Assembly (NCBI RefSeq): GCF_000276665.1
Contig: NW_004955404.1
Location: 29,144,773 to 29,208,772, forward strand
DNA length: 64,000 nucleotides
Direction: 5' to 3'
Source: Chinchilla lanigera
Lineage: Eukaryota > Chordata > Mammalia > Rodentia > Chinchillidae
Shown here in pieces: positions 1-11,179 of this stretch. The position numbers and the translations under genes are program-made. Within the stretch, counting starts at the first letter, position 1. Each line of letters begins with the position of its first letter. Below the pieces are notes generated by a model. The model did not search any database, was not told the origin of the DNA, and saw nothing but the letters and a program-made list of their open reading frames with translations.

Positions 1-1448
1 GAAAGGTTACTGATCCCTTCATTTTCACATGAAGACACTGAATGGAAAAACTTTTTGCTTATTTGAAGACATGTGCATAGCTAATAGCAGTATTTGGACC
101 ATTAGGAGGGGAACAGAATTCCAGCCACTCAGTGACCAGGTAGGTGAGTGCTTGAACAAACTCAATGTAAAATATCAGGGGGACAGAGGGCTCATGGAGT
201 GGAACGCATGCTCTGACTCAGTACATTGCAACAGCCCATTACCCCCTGGTTTAAGATATTTACCCAGAGTTTAGGTTGTCTGACTTCCTGTCCATAGTTA
301 TAGCTACATTTTAGCATTATCACATTAACTTCTTTTACTTCAAAGGCTTTTATCAGTGACTTTATCACTATCTAAATGATAAAAGAATAATGTGATATTT
401 TCTTTCTTGCCACAGAGATACCTTTAAAGGAAACACAATGTTTGCTCACCACGTAATGATGGAAGGAACTAAAGAAATATCTGTAACAAAGGGACAAAAC
501 ATTCAGAGTTTTCCTGAGATATCCATTTTAGTTATATCTTCTCAATATTTTTCCAATGTTTAAAAGTATTTATTTTAATTGACAAATTTTATACATATGT
601 AACACATATGCACAAATATATGCTTTAAAATAGGTAAGTGTACCAAATTCTGCCACTGACTAGGATTTCAAAATTCCTCCCAGTCACTAAGACTCAAAAC
701 TCTCCCTCCACATGAACTGCCCTCGTTCAGTTTCTGTTCTGCTCACGCACTGTCACATTAAATTCATTCTGGGCTTCTTTAGAAAGTTAGAAACTTCCTG
801 TCCTTTTGATTGCCAGCATCTCACACATAACCTGGCTCAGTGAGTATGCAAAATACTTGGGTCTGCTAAAGTTCAGGACAACAAACGTGGATTTTTAAAA
901 ATGCCTGCTTTTATACGCAGATCTTAGGATCCAAAGCCAGATCATCAGAGACCAATTTCTTGTCCCAAGCAGCTCACTGAAACAGCAAAAGAAATGCCCA
1001 TTCTGTCATTACTTTTGACTGTAACTGATAACTCGGAACCCTGCAACAAAGGATTTTAAAACACACATTTATTTATGAAAAAAATTCATTGGGGGGAAAT
1101 TGATAATTATAATGAGCATTGAAATTTAAAATTGATTTCATAAGGATTCATGCTGTTTCAGCATGCATATAAGTGTCAGGATTGTGTGTCTCAATGTTTG
1201 AGCCCAGCTATTGGTTTAGAAACAGATGACTCTTAGGATCATAAGGGAGAAGTCTCTTTTAGGGCTCTCTTTTCAGAATCATAATTTTACAGTATAAACG
1301 GTGCTTTCTTCATGTATAACATTAACTTCATTTATTAGGCTTGGAGTTAATTGAGATGGAAAGAGTAACTCCTGGAGATTTTTCATGTAATAAGTCCTTT
1401 AAGAAATAACATTTAAGTATCCTAAAATCATATGCTATTAAAGTTATT
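1..1448. other. Unique AT-rich DNA, no gene seen
   Basis: I recognise no repeat or gene. An open frame at 29-274 begins with an ATG and runs through a good splice-donor-like sequence near 139 (CAG|GTAGGTGAG), but it has no recognisable domain and 81 codons is short enough to be chance. Confidence 0.5.
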
Positions 1449-1458
1449 GGGACATTGG

Positions 1459-1463
<5 letters not shown>
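1449..1463. repeat. Target-site duplication, left copy (15 bp)
   Basis: GGGACATTGGTCTTT is repeated exactly at 1777-1791. The pair brackets the poly-T run, the assembly gap, about 65 bp of non-repeat sequence and an ID SINE, so the bracketed block looks like a single retrotransposition unit on the minus strand. Confidence 0.8.
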
Positions 1464-1491
<28 letters not shown>

Positions 1492-1591
1492 NNNNNNNNN
1501 NNNNNNNNNNNNNNNNNNNNNNNNNNNNNNNNNNNNNNNNNNNNNNNNNNNNNNNNNNNNNNNNNNNNNNNNNNNNNNNNNNNNNNNNNNN
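1492..1591. other. Assembly gap of 100 N
   Basis: The run of N follows at least 31 T residues. Its round length suggests a placeholder of unknown true size. Open frames reported across it are meaningless. Confidence 0.99.
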
Positions 1592-1659
1592 ACCCTTGGA
1601 GACATCATAATGATTTATACATACATTGACTGGATAGGCAGATGGGCTTCCCTGACTTT

Positions 1660-1776
1660 TGTTTTTTTTTGTTTGTTTGTTTGTTTTTTTGGTTTTTCTC
1701 CGGTACCGGGAACCGAACTCACGACCTTGCGCTTGCCAGGCAGGCGCTTTTGCTGCTGAGCTAAATCCCCAGCCCC
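1660..1776 (-). mobile_element. ID SINE (tRNA-Ala-derived), minus strand
   Basis: On the minus strand it starts GGGGCTGGGGATTTAGCTCA, containing the Pol III box A. The box B region (GTGAGTTCGGTTCCC) follows, then a CCGGTACCGGAG 3' end and an A-rich tail interrupted by C (reads as T and G runs on the plus strand). Its 5' end abuts the right copy of a 15-bp duplication. The left copy lies beyond the assembly gap rather than directly after the A-tail, which is unusual. Confidence 0.95.
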
Positions 1777-1791
1777 GGGACATTGGTCTTT
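1777..1791. repeat. Target-site duplication, right copy (15 bp)
   Basis: Exact match to 1449-1463, directly at the 5' end of the ID element. Confidence 0.8.
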
Positions 1792-2158
1792 GAACCAAGG
1801 AGGAAATTAGAAATTGCTAGCCAAATGAAACTGCATCATTTCCAAAAATTCCTCAGATATTTGATGAAAGCATTTTAACATGTTTATAAGATCTGTATTA
1901 TTTCAAGTCACTATCTTATTAACTTAAAGGAAAAAATTCAAAACAAATTAGCTAAAAAGTGAATACTCACTTTAAATTGAGAAGATTCTTGGTAAACATT
2001 TTGAAGTGTGACTGTGACCATGTTTTAAGGCTTTCCACAAGGCAAAGACCAAACAAAAAATCACTCTATTTTGAATTGCTGGGGTTGTATTACTTAAGGT
2101 GTACCTGGGGTTTACAAATATCTTTCTGGAAGAAAGTAATAAATAAATGAAAACAAGT

Positions 2159-2579
2159 TATTGTAGTAGACAACAGCCAGCGGAATTATACTGGAATTCT
2201 GAGCATATTCAACCACACAGGAAGGCGTAACACACCCTTCTCCCCAGGAAATAGATTATGTAACCAGGATTGTACAAAGATATGCTGTTCATGGTAAAAG
2301 GATGGACCCCAGAGAGCTGACATTTCCTTCTCTCTTCTCTTTCCAGTTTAAGATGCTCAAAAAAGGCAGTGAACCCATACATAATTCTGAACTTCTCTGA
2401 CCTGGTGATTCCATGTGGCTGCTGTCACCACTACCTTCAGTCCCTATCCACGCGCAACAAAGGATACCCTGGAGAGCTGAGCCCCCTCACACTCCGTGCA
2501 TACTTGGTCATTAGTACACTTTTGCTGCAGCGTGTTGCTAATTTGATAAATAAATAAAAATAAATAAATAAACAAGTAT
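2159..2579 (+). mobile_element. Unclassified retroposed insertion with (AAAT)n tail
   Basis: About 410 bp of comparatively GC-rich sequence ends in an AATAAA-containing tail of ATAAATAAATAAA type. AAACAAGT occurs just before it (about 2151-2158) and again just after the tail (about 2570-2577), which may be a short target-site duplication. The body is none of the SINE, L1 or MaLR families seen elsewhere here. It could be a retroposed transcript or a solo LTR with its poly(A) signal. The 62-codon open frame inside shows no known domain. Confidence 0.4.
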
Positions 2580-3355
2580 GTTACCTTAATTCTATCTGAA
2601 TTGTCATTCTTGCTTCTTCTCAGATCTGGACCAAACTTGTGGAGTAGCCAAACTACCCATTCAGGAAGTGAGAAAGGATTAATTTTAACATTTGTGAAAG
2701 GTAACTGACTCTAACTAGCTTAAAAGCTTTATCAAAATTCCAACTGGGAGATATTACAAGAATATTCCTTCCCTGAGTGAAATAAAAGCTATGAGGAGAT
2801 GGTCATGGCTCTAAATACAATTTATGTGTATGCTTCAAGAAACATTTACACTTCTAATCCTATAAACTATTCTCTTAGATTCTTTGTTATTCTGTAAGCC
2901 TTGGCCATACTGACTGGATGGTTGATAGAGAGTATGTGGATCTTTTAAAAACATAGCATAGAATAATCTTTTAGCACCCTCTAATTCAACCAAAATAAAA
3001 CTGAACCCTTTTGAAAATGTTTTCAGTGGAGCATTAATTTTTATTCAGAGAAAGACAAAAATCATAGTCAATGAAGTATCACAAAACTAAATACACGTAG
3101 ATGACTTCACACATCAGGAAATGGGTTGCCAGCCGCCTGAGATCCCAGGTATCCATTTTAGACTTATCTTCATTATTAAACTTTTAGCTCTTGAAGAATT
3201 ATATGATGTTATCTTATAATATTTAGAATCACCCTATATTGTACTGAATACATACTGGACATTTTATAAGTCTTTATTAGTTGATATATTATTCATTAAC
3301 AATTTCTATTTTAAAATTTGATAAAGATAAAAATTTGATAAAATTTTAAAAATTT
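2580..3355. other. Unique AT-rich DNA, nothing recognised
   Basis: No repeat family, open frame or regulatory signature could be supported. Confidence 0.5.
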
Positions 3356-3510
3356 TCCAGTTTGTTTCTTTTTGTTTTCCTTTTCTTTCTTTCTTTTTTT
3401 TTTTTTTTGTTGTTTTTTTTCCGGTATCAGGAATCAAACTCATGACCTCATGCTTGCCAGGCAGGCGCTGTGCCACTGAGCTAAATCCCCAGCCCCCTCC
3501 ATTTTGTTTC
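3356..3510 (-). mobile_element. ID SINE, minus strand, with TSD
   Basis: The element body is about 3380-3497. Read on the minus strand it has GGGGCTGGGGATTTAGCTCA, box B as GAGTTTGATTCCTG, and an A-rich tail. TCCAGTTTGTTTC (3356-3368) and TCCATTTTGTTTC (3498-3510) flank it as a near-perfect target-site duplication. Confidence 0.95.
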
Positions 3511-4584
3511 AATATCATCTTACCTTATTCTATCAGAGAATTAGCATTAATATATGAGTATTACAGAATTCTAGTAATGTTTGATTAATCAGCACATAAT
3601 TTAAATATACATTTTAGGTAATACAAGCAAAAACCACCACAATCAGCAATTCTCCAGCATTACTCTTTAACAGGACAGCATTTGAATGAATGTGTGTGCA
3701 CCATTTCCTTTTGAATGTGATCATGTTAGAGATGGCATGGGGGACAGAAAAAAGCCAGGCTTCACCAAATGTGATGCTCCAATTAGAAGGAGAAGTAAAG
3801 ATAGTTACTTAGATATAATTTGCCAATAGGATAGCTATAGTGGAAACTTTAATGATTTATAAAATGCTATTTTTCTTCCTAATTTCCCATGGGTCATATG
3901 GGTATTTTAGTCAAGGTTGAAGCAAGTAATGGGCATTTTGATACAGTATAGGCTTTTTCTTGCTTCATGACTTTGTATTACACTTATAAGGGCCAATTTT
4001 AGCCCATTTATGCGTATGCATAACTCTCTCCTTTATGAGGAATATTCCGTTCTCTAAGAGTTCTATATAGATTTCCAATTAGAATATTTCTTAATTATTA
4101 GAAATATATTGTGTACTAAAGGACTACTAGCCAGGCATACTGGGCACATATCTAAAGATGCAGATTATAAGTATCATTTGGGGAATGAATTAAGGGAAAA
4201 ATATAACAAGAAATGTTCTGCAGGGGTCAGTTCGCAGTTCAGTGCTATTTCACATCTTTTAGTGACCAGGATGATGAAACATCAAGTTTGCTTGTTAAGT
4301 CTGCTGATGGCATCAAGCGGAAGAAAGGGCTGAAATCTCGGCGAATAGAATTAGAATTAAAAATGACTCTAATGAGTGTGCACCATGGTCAAGAATGGTT
4401 GGAATGAGATCGAATGTGTGTGCTTTCCTGTTGCATTATAATAAGAGCATGTGGAATGTGTAGATGAGATAACGAAGGATAAAGAAATTACACGCCAACA
4501 AGGCAATACTCGTTTTAATGTCAGAGGAAATACATCCAATAGAATATTACTTCAATTTAAAGATCATCTGTCTTCTTTTAAGAA
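3511..4584. other. Unique DNA, no gene recognised
   Basis: Overlapping open frames of 64-74 codons at 4109-4407 lie in slightly less AT-rich DNA, but they overlap each other and match nothing I know. No repeat recognised. Confidence 0.45.
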
Positions 4585-4950
4585 AGAGTGGTGGATAATA
4601 GCTGTAACAGCAGCGACAAGATGTAACAAAATATTAAAGAGTGGGTAATTTATAATGAGGAGAAAATCATTAACTCTCAGTTTTAGAATATGACAGATCC
4701 AAGATCTAGGGACTCACATCTTGAGAGTTTCTCTTGCTGTATCATAACTGGACAGAAGAGCAAAGAGGAACGTAAGAGTAGGAGGGGGCCCAAAGGCCAG
4801 AATGCGCTCCTGAAATAATGGCATTAATCCATTCATGAGGGCGGAGGCGTCAAGAACCAAATGTTAGGCTGCACCGCTAAACATTGCTTCAGTGGGGATC
4901 AAGTTTCCGACACATGGATTTCAGGCAACATATTCCAACCACAGGAAACA
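4585..4950 (-). mobile_element. MLT1-like MaLR solo LTR, minus strand
   Basis: The plus strand reads as the reverse complement of an old mammalian MaLR LTR. GCTGTAACAGCAGCGACAAG followed by a run resembling the ACAAAATACC...GGGTAATTTATAA segment lies at the left. TTCATGAGGGCGGAG and GGGGATCAAGTTTCCGACA lie at the right, which are the landmarks of the 5' half of MLT1/MST LTRs. It is heavily diverged, terminal nucleotides are unclear and no internal retroviral sequence is attached. Confidence 0.65.
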
Positions 4951-4992
4951 GCAACTGAAAGTTCTCAGGGACAAATACGAACTATTTGTATG

Positions 4993-5115
4993 AGAATCTG
5001 TCTGTAGGTTGGAGATGTGGCTCAGTGGTAAAGTGCTTGCCTAGTATGCACAAGGCTCTGAGTTCAACCCAGGACCACACACACACACACACACACACAC
5101 AAAGAATCCGACTGT
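4993..5115 (+). mobile_element. Older ID-like SINE with (CA)n tail and TSD
   Basis: Body about 5006-5074: GGTTGGAGATGTGGCTCAGT (box A) and GAGTTCAACCC (box B). It continues into a (CA)n tail at 5075-5100. AGAATCTGTCTGT (4993-5005) and AGAATCCGACTGT (5103-5115) match at 11 of 13 positions and bracket it. It differs from the GGATTTAGCTCA subfamily that dominates the window, so it is a separate and probably older subfamily. Confidence 0.85.
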
Positions 5116-5324
5116 TAAGAATCCATCCGACCCATATGGACAAGTCAAAATAGCCAATTAGCCACAAAGGTGTCCCTCCTTGTCCTTCTGTCCTTTTAAA
5201 AGGTCAGTGACCTACCTAAGATGAACAATTTGAGTTAAAAAGATGGCAAAATGAGAACATTTACACGTTTAAAGAATATATATATATGTTTGTAAATGGA
5301 TACATATATAAAATGAATATGTGT

Positions 5325-5325
5325 G

Positions 5326-5358
<33 letters not shown>

Positions 5359-5412
5359 GGAGAGAGAGAGAAGGAAGGAGGAGGGAGGGAGGGAGCAAGG
5401 GAGGGAGAGAAA
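5325..5412. repeat. (TA)n followed by (GA)n/(GGGA)n purine tract
   Basis: A short TA run leads directly into about 68 bases of almost pure purine on the plus strand, from GAGAGA to GGAGGGAGGGAGG. Homopurine-homopyrimidine mirror tracts of this kind can form triplex DNA. Confidence 0.9.
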
Positions 5413-5447
5413 GACCTTTTTACCCTGGGGAGGGTTGCGAGGTGCAT

Positions 5448-5612
5448 ATTAGTGGCAATTGAGCCCCAGGCCTTTGCACTGAGCTACATCCTCAGTCCTT
5501 TTCAAATTTCTTTTTTTTGAGACAGGGTCTTGCAAAATTAGCCAGGGTGGATTCAGACTTGTGATCTTTCTACCTCAGCCTCCGAGAACACTGGGATTAT
5601 AGGCATTTGCAT
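5448..5612 (-). mobile_element. B1-dID dimeric SINE, minus strand
   Basis: Reading the minus strand, a B1-like left monomer (CCCAGTGTTCTCGGAGGCTG and a GACCCTGTCTCAAAA end) is joined by an A-rich linker to an ID-like right monomer (GGACTGAGGATGTAGCTCAG). This 7SL-plus-tRNA dimer is the B1-dID arrangement known from several rodent families. It is well diverged. Confidence 0.8.
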
Positions 5613-5620
5613 GTGAATTG

Positions 5621-6367
5621 TTGACCTAATGAAACAGTCTACAAATTTTTATTTATATATACCTTGTGTTGCTAACAAATTTGCATAATTTAGGAGTGCA
5701 AGGATTGGATCATTTAGACATACAAAAATTATTTAATAAAAAAATTGTGTTTCTCAGGCAGGTATTGGTTTACTGAAGATTGAAACAGTGAAATTTTTGT
5801 TTAAATTAAATCACTCTGAAATAGCACTTATACTTCCATAACTTGAATAGTCATCAAGCAAATGGTAGTAGATAGTATCTTACTGTGCATCCAACTAGTT
5901 CCTTTTTCTTATCCTTTTGGGGACAAAGATATCCAATCATTGTGCTTGTCTGCACTGTGGAAAAGAATTTTTTTGGTCAATCAGGAAGCTCTCAGGGGGC
6001 ATTTAAGGATCCCTTGATGTTCATAAAGAAAGGTACATGAAGTCAAAGTCATTTTTATGTAATACTGAGATCATATTTTCCATATTTACTCTTATTCTCT
6101 CATAAGTGTATGGTGAAGTTTTTCAGATGCATATTGTCCCCATAGATCAAATGCAGAAGCAGGTAAAAGAACCAAGGTGCTTTCCCTTGCCCCACAGATT
6201 AAGGAGATTTACAACATTTAAAGCAGTATCACTTCTGTCACTGATTCTCTTGTCTAAAATGCAATTTTAACAAAAGTTATTTATGTAGCTCTCTGATGAG
6301 TACATTGCTTTTATTGTAAATTAATAAATATATTTAATTTTTTAAAATTTCCAGCAATGTCAGACAC

Positions 6368-6404
<37 letters not shown>

Positions 6405-7149
6405 CAACAATAAAAGTTTTTCACCATCTCTAATCTTTACATCTAAAGAAGGATGTGGGAACTGAAAGTGTGAGAACAACTGAAAGTATTCTAATGGTTT
6501 CTGGTTCATTGTGAAGCTCTAATTGTAAGCTTTTACAGTTAAAACCACCGTGGCCAAGAAGAGAAGAGAGTTGGTATAAATCAACAGATCTCAGCACAGT
6601 TGCACATTGGAGTCATTTGGAGAACCTTAAAATGATTATTTATGCCCAGATGCTTGAATTAGAATTTTGTCTATCTATCTATTTATCTATCTAAACTATT
6701 AGGTTTGGGTTTCTGCTTAGACATCTAGATTTTTAAAAACTTCCTATGTGACAGAATCATGCAGTGTGGGTTGGGTACACAAGGGATAGACCTTGTTTTC
6801 TCTATGTTAGTCAGGTGGAAGTTTTGAAGTCCTCACATACTGTATAGTAATTCCATATCAAATGGGAGATATTAAGCAAGTCTTAGTTCCAACCTACGTC
6901 ATCACCCTAGAGCATCGCCTGTGATGTCCTAAAATATTTGATTAACATTTCTTATGAATTTTAAGTAGTTTCTGATTTTTCATATTTTTCCTCATGATTC
7001 ATAGTACAGAATTAAATGATAATAATTATATGTTGGTATAACTACTGAATTTACAATGCTAAATTATGCAGCTCCCGTCGTTCAACACAAAACCACCAGA
7101 AATAATTTGGTATCTTGTAAAAAAAAAATGGAAATTATTATAGTGGATT
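5621..7149. other. Unique AT-rich DNA with microsatellites only
   Basis: Contains a (CA)n run at about 6364-6402 and a TCTA-type run at about 6670-6693. I recognise no other repeat or gene. Confidence 0.55.
6364..6402. repeat. (CA)n microsatellite
   Basis: About 19 uninterrupted CA units. Confidence 0.97.
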
Positions 7150-7930
7150 GACAATTCGTGGTCAACTTATAACCCCCAGCTGAACTGAGTAAGCATGGTG
7201 CTGGGTGTGGGAGGCCCACCTGAGGACTGTTGCCAGCAGCATAAGAGGCAGAATCAGAGAAGTTAGACCTTTTAGGAGCAGAGAAAGGCCTTTGAGGCCT
7301 AAAAGGGCTGTTGGGAGCTGAGAAAGGCCTTTGGGAGTTGACAGAAGCTGTAAGGGGCTGCTGGTTCTGTTGGAGGAACTTGTCATGCTGGCTTTCCTGA
7401 TGAACTTGGCTGTTTTCATCCTCCAAGAAGCTTGGGACCTTGTTGGCACTGAGAATAGCTTTGGTTCACTTTGGGGGAACTCTGGTCCTCACTTGCACAT
7501 TGTGGCTCCAGAGGGGAAAATGGTGTACTGCCAGTCTCCCGGAGAAGCTTGCTGCATTGCTTTCTTAATGGGACCTCAGCCATTTTGATCATCAGAAGAG
7601 CTTGGGATATCACTGTTGCTGAGGATGGGGCTGTGGTATCTTTCAGGGGAGCTGTGATTCTTACTTTGCATGTCACTTCCTGGCTCCAGTGCAGATCTCT
7701 CAGCCTGCTAGCACAGATCCCTTATTCTGCTGGCACAGACTTCCTAGATTCTACCACTGACCTTTGGGCCTTTGCAGTGCAGATCCATGAAACAGGCCTG
7801 CATGAGATATTGTTATGGGCTCTGGGTCTCCAGTTGGATTTGTGGAAGGCATTGTTATGAGATCTAGATCTTAAGCTGCACTCATGCAGGACATTATCAC
7901 AAGATCCAGGCCCTCAGCTGGATTCTTGGT
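7150..7930 (-). pseudogene. Coding-like Ser/Pro-rich tandem repeat relic, identity unknown
   Basis: On the minus strand this segment reads as broken but protein-like sequence rich in Ser, Pro and Gln. The longest clear stretch (7426 down to about 7165) has a duplicated QRPFSAP motif and a SNFSDSAS run. Further upstream in the same direction, about 7430-7500 and 7600-7690 are diverged copies of one unit with a period near 170 bp. Both start EP, carry SSP and then an S/Q-rich segment, but neighbouring units sit in different frames and end in stops. At 7797-7925 there are three diverged units of about 40-47 bp. There is no poly(A) tail on the expected side. A decayed gene exon with internal repeats, or a minisatellite, both fit. 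I do not recognise the family. Confidence 0.35.
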
Positions 7931-8623
7931 CTCTAGTGTGTGGACAGATTTCTTGCACTCTTTTGTATATCATTCTTTGGGTGACTATTATAATCATATA
8001 AAATATGTGTCCTGTACTGTATTGTTTTCCCTTACAAAGTAAGTCCCAATCCATAACATAATTGTTCCTTTATTAGATCAAATCTAAGAAGTCAGGCTAG
8101 AATAAGATTTCTGAAAGGATATGTTATTTTAACTCTAAATAAAATAACTAGGTTAGTTTCAGCTCAGATCTGATACTGTTGATTAATTAAAGGGTTTGTA
8201 ATTACCTACCTCACCATGTAGTGGCCAATTCATTACATCATGGACTGACAATTTCAAATTTTATGAGGAGGTTAGAGAATTTAGATTTTTGCCTCTTCCC
8301 ACCCACTCAGTTAGTTTGCTCTCTGCCTTTTTTGATATACACCACTCGTAGTGAATAGTCGTTAAGTTATAGACAGTAGGAAGACATTCTGGTGTTTTAC
8401 AGCACAGCAAGATGGCCATAGATAATGATAGCAGTTACTATGAGTCTCTCAACCCACCCCTTATATTGAGTAGGCATTAGATATATAATCCATATATTGT
8501 CACTAATTTGTATAATCTCATTCTCAGTACTTCATAAATCATATTTCTAAAAGTCAGAAAAAACAGATTTTAAATATGATCAAGATGGTAACAGGTTCAT
8601 TAAAACATTATCAAAATTAATTT
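7931..8623. other. Unique AT-rich DNA, nothing recognised
   Basis: No repeat or gene supported. Confidence 0.5.
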
Positions 8624-8759
8624 AAAAATAATTCCAAGGGGCTGGGGATTTAGCTCAGCGGCACAGCGCCCGCCTGGCAAGTGCAAGGTCGTGAGCTTGA
8701 TTCCTGGTATCGGAGAAAAACCAAAAAAAAAAAAAAAACCCAAAATAAAAATAATTTCA
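8624..8759 (+). mobile_element. ID SINE, plus strand, with TSD
   Basis: Body 8638-8746: GGGGCTGGGGATTTAGCTCA, box B GAGCTTGATTCCTGG, then a C-interrupted A tail. AAAAATAATTCCA (8624-8636) and AAAAATAATTTCA (8747-8759) flank it with one mismatch. Confidence 0.97.
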
Positions 8760-11179
8760 TGTTTAGAAGTTTGTTATTTGAGCCATTCTCACATATATTT
8801 AGATATTACCTGAAGGTCAAGAATGTATGTGCACAGTGATGCAGTATTTTCTGGGAAAGGGAGGGATCTCTTGTGAGTTATTATGTGCAGATCAACAGCT
8901 CTTATCCCACAAACTGTTTTCTATTTACAATTGTAAAAAAACACAGTAGATTGATTTAATTTTCCCCTATTTATGCTCAGTTCCAAGTTTTTCTTATAGA
9001 ATGATTCCAGATGACTTTTGTCATTCCTCAAAATCCACTTTACTACAAAAAAGGCATCTTTTCCTGAAAGATTGGTAATAAAATATTAAATTGCTTATTA
9101 AAATATTATAAAATCATTTTTTCTGTATGAGTTTGTTTATGATGGAAATAAAATAAAACTTTCCTAATATGCAGCAAATTAACCCTTTTAAAGTATTAAT
9201 GTATAATAGACTAAAGAAAAATGTTTACTGTATGTTTGTACTTATAAATATATATTTTATTAGATATAATCTATGCATATTTATATTTTATATCAATTTC
9301 TAAGCAATTAGTGAGGAAAACAAAGACTCTGCCTTGTGATTAAAACGCGATATTATTTCAAAGGATATGTTCATTTAGTACACTATTTTCTTCCCTTTTT
9401 TTCTTCTTGATTACTGCTTTCTTTATTATTTCATAAAATATTTTGTGTTCCATAAAACAAAATAAACTCCATTATCTCTCAGGCTAATTTAACTTTCTGC
9501 TCGAGAACTGTAAGCTAATTTTTCTGTCCTTTGGTAAATAAGCATGAAATACTAATTTTCAACAAAATAAGCCTGTAAATTGCATTGTACAAAATAACAC
9601 ATTTGCTATACGTACAGAAAAACTGTATTACACAGCAATATTAGTTGGTTGTCAGAAAAGTGCTCATCTCACACTATTTTCTGAGAAGACGAATAAAAGA
9701 AATGACAAAACAATCAGAAAATAAATATTTTAAGAATCAATACACAAGTAAAATATGTTCATTAAATAAATACCTTATTAATTATTTGCTAGTCTGGTTC
9801 CTACTTTTATTGTGACCTTTTATTATTTAATCCTTCATATGAATGTTTTGTTTATGTGCTGTATTGCACGGTGGTGTAAACATTGTAAAAGAGCAATGCC
9901 AAGCTTAGCTCTTTACTTTTACTGGCTTATATTTACAAATTCACTTTTGGGGTTTCCCCTAATTTTATGTTGGCTTATGTTTTGATATCACCAACTGTGT
10001 TTTTCCCTTTTTATTTCTTAAGTAGGAAAGAATATGTTATGTTCCTTGTGGTTGCTTTTTCCTTACAGAATTCCCCTGACTCAGCCCTGACAGATCTTGA
10101 TATCCAAGAGGGAGTCGGCTCGCAGGATTAAAGGCAAGAACCTCAATTAGACACTCTCTGATTTCTTCAGATGTTTTTTCTAATCTTTTAATATGGGATT
10201 ATAGGCAGCTAGAACCTATGCTGCTGTTATAAAAATAGTGAAGACTCTTTGTTCTAAATCATAAGCACTTGCCGTTTTAAAAACGCCTATTTTTCTTAAT
10301 TTGAATTAATTCTGGTCTAGATGAGGATAATGAACTTTGGTTAGCTCCTTGCAATTCTGAGTACAAAATAGCTTGATGAGCACTGTGAAGCTCACACACT
10401 CCTCAGTATCTGCTGGAAAACTCCCTCAGAGACTGATTAGCTCACGCTTGTCACAAATAGGGGAGATAATTATGGGGCTTAACAGTCTATGTGGTGGATC
10501 TTTTGAGAGGCAATGGGTAGATCTAAGACTGTCTTTGGATCAACCCTAATTCTTATTATTGCACATATCTTGTGAGGGTTTTTTTTTTTTTTTTAGCACA
10601 TCCCTAGAGACTAAACACTGTGTCTTCCCAGAGGATGACATCACATTTCTTTTCCAGAAGATAAAATTGTCCAAATTAGATTATCTTTAATTAGTCTAAT
10701 CCTACGAGCCACTCCATAAAGTTTATTGCACTCGTGCTTGCACATGTTACAAGATTCTTATTGAATGAACTAATCTTTTACCATGGAAATGATGCTCACA
10801 AGCAATGCTGCTGCTTCCTTTATTACAGTAAAGATTTCGTTCTCTGATGCTTTAGGTTCAATAGCTATTTTACAACTCTCACTAATATCAAAGGAGTAAG
10901 TTTTAGTGCAAATGTTGACTTTTCCTAAATTTCACTTGTTATGAAGTTATTCTCCTGCAAAATGCTTTCATAGTGACAAAAGACAAACAGCTCAGGTTTC
11001 AGGAAATTTCTTATATAAAATGTAAGACAGGATAGTATTTATTTTCTATTATAAGACCGCCCCTTTTATTTCCTGTTACAAGACAACCTCCTTTTAAAAT
11101 AGCATTAGTTTCAGCTTTGCCTTTTGATGAGAGAACAGCTTAAGATCATCTACTCTCAGGCCAGTGAAAAAATCCCATG
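8760..11179. other. Long unique stretch, possible conserved non-coding DNA
   Basis: About 2.4 kb with no recognised repeat except a 17-T run near 10578. The part at about 10050-10520 is less AT-rich and contains TTAATTAG-, GATTAAAGG- and TAATTATG-like transcription factor core motifs. The absence of transposons and retained complexity are compatible with a constrained element, but I cannot test conservation from one sequence. Confidence 0.3.

Noticed and set aside
1660..1776. tRNA-Ala gene
   Set aside because: Box A and box B are present here and at the other ID loci, but the tRNA fold is not kept, a non-tRNA 3' part and A-tail follow, and target-site duplications flank several copies; these are SINEs.
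1328..1798. 156-codon minus-strand open frame
   Set aside because: It runs through the assembly gap, the poly-T stretch and an ID SINE; the length is an artefact of N and low complexity.
7331..7860. Plus-strand open frames of 85 and 129 codons near 7.5 kb
   Set aside because: The internal repeats look protein-like on the minus strand; the plus-strand frames appear to be shadows of that sequence.
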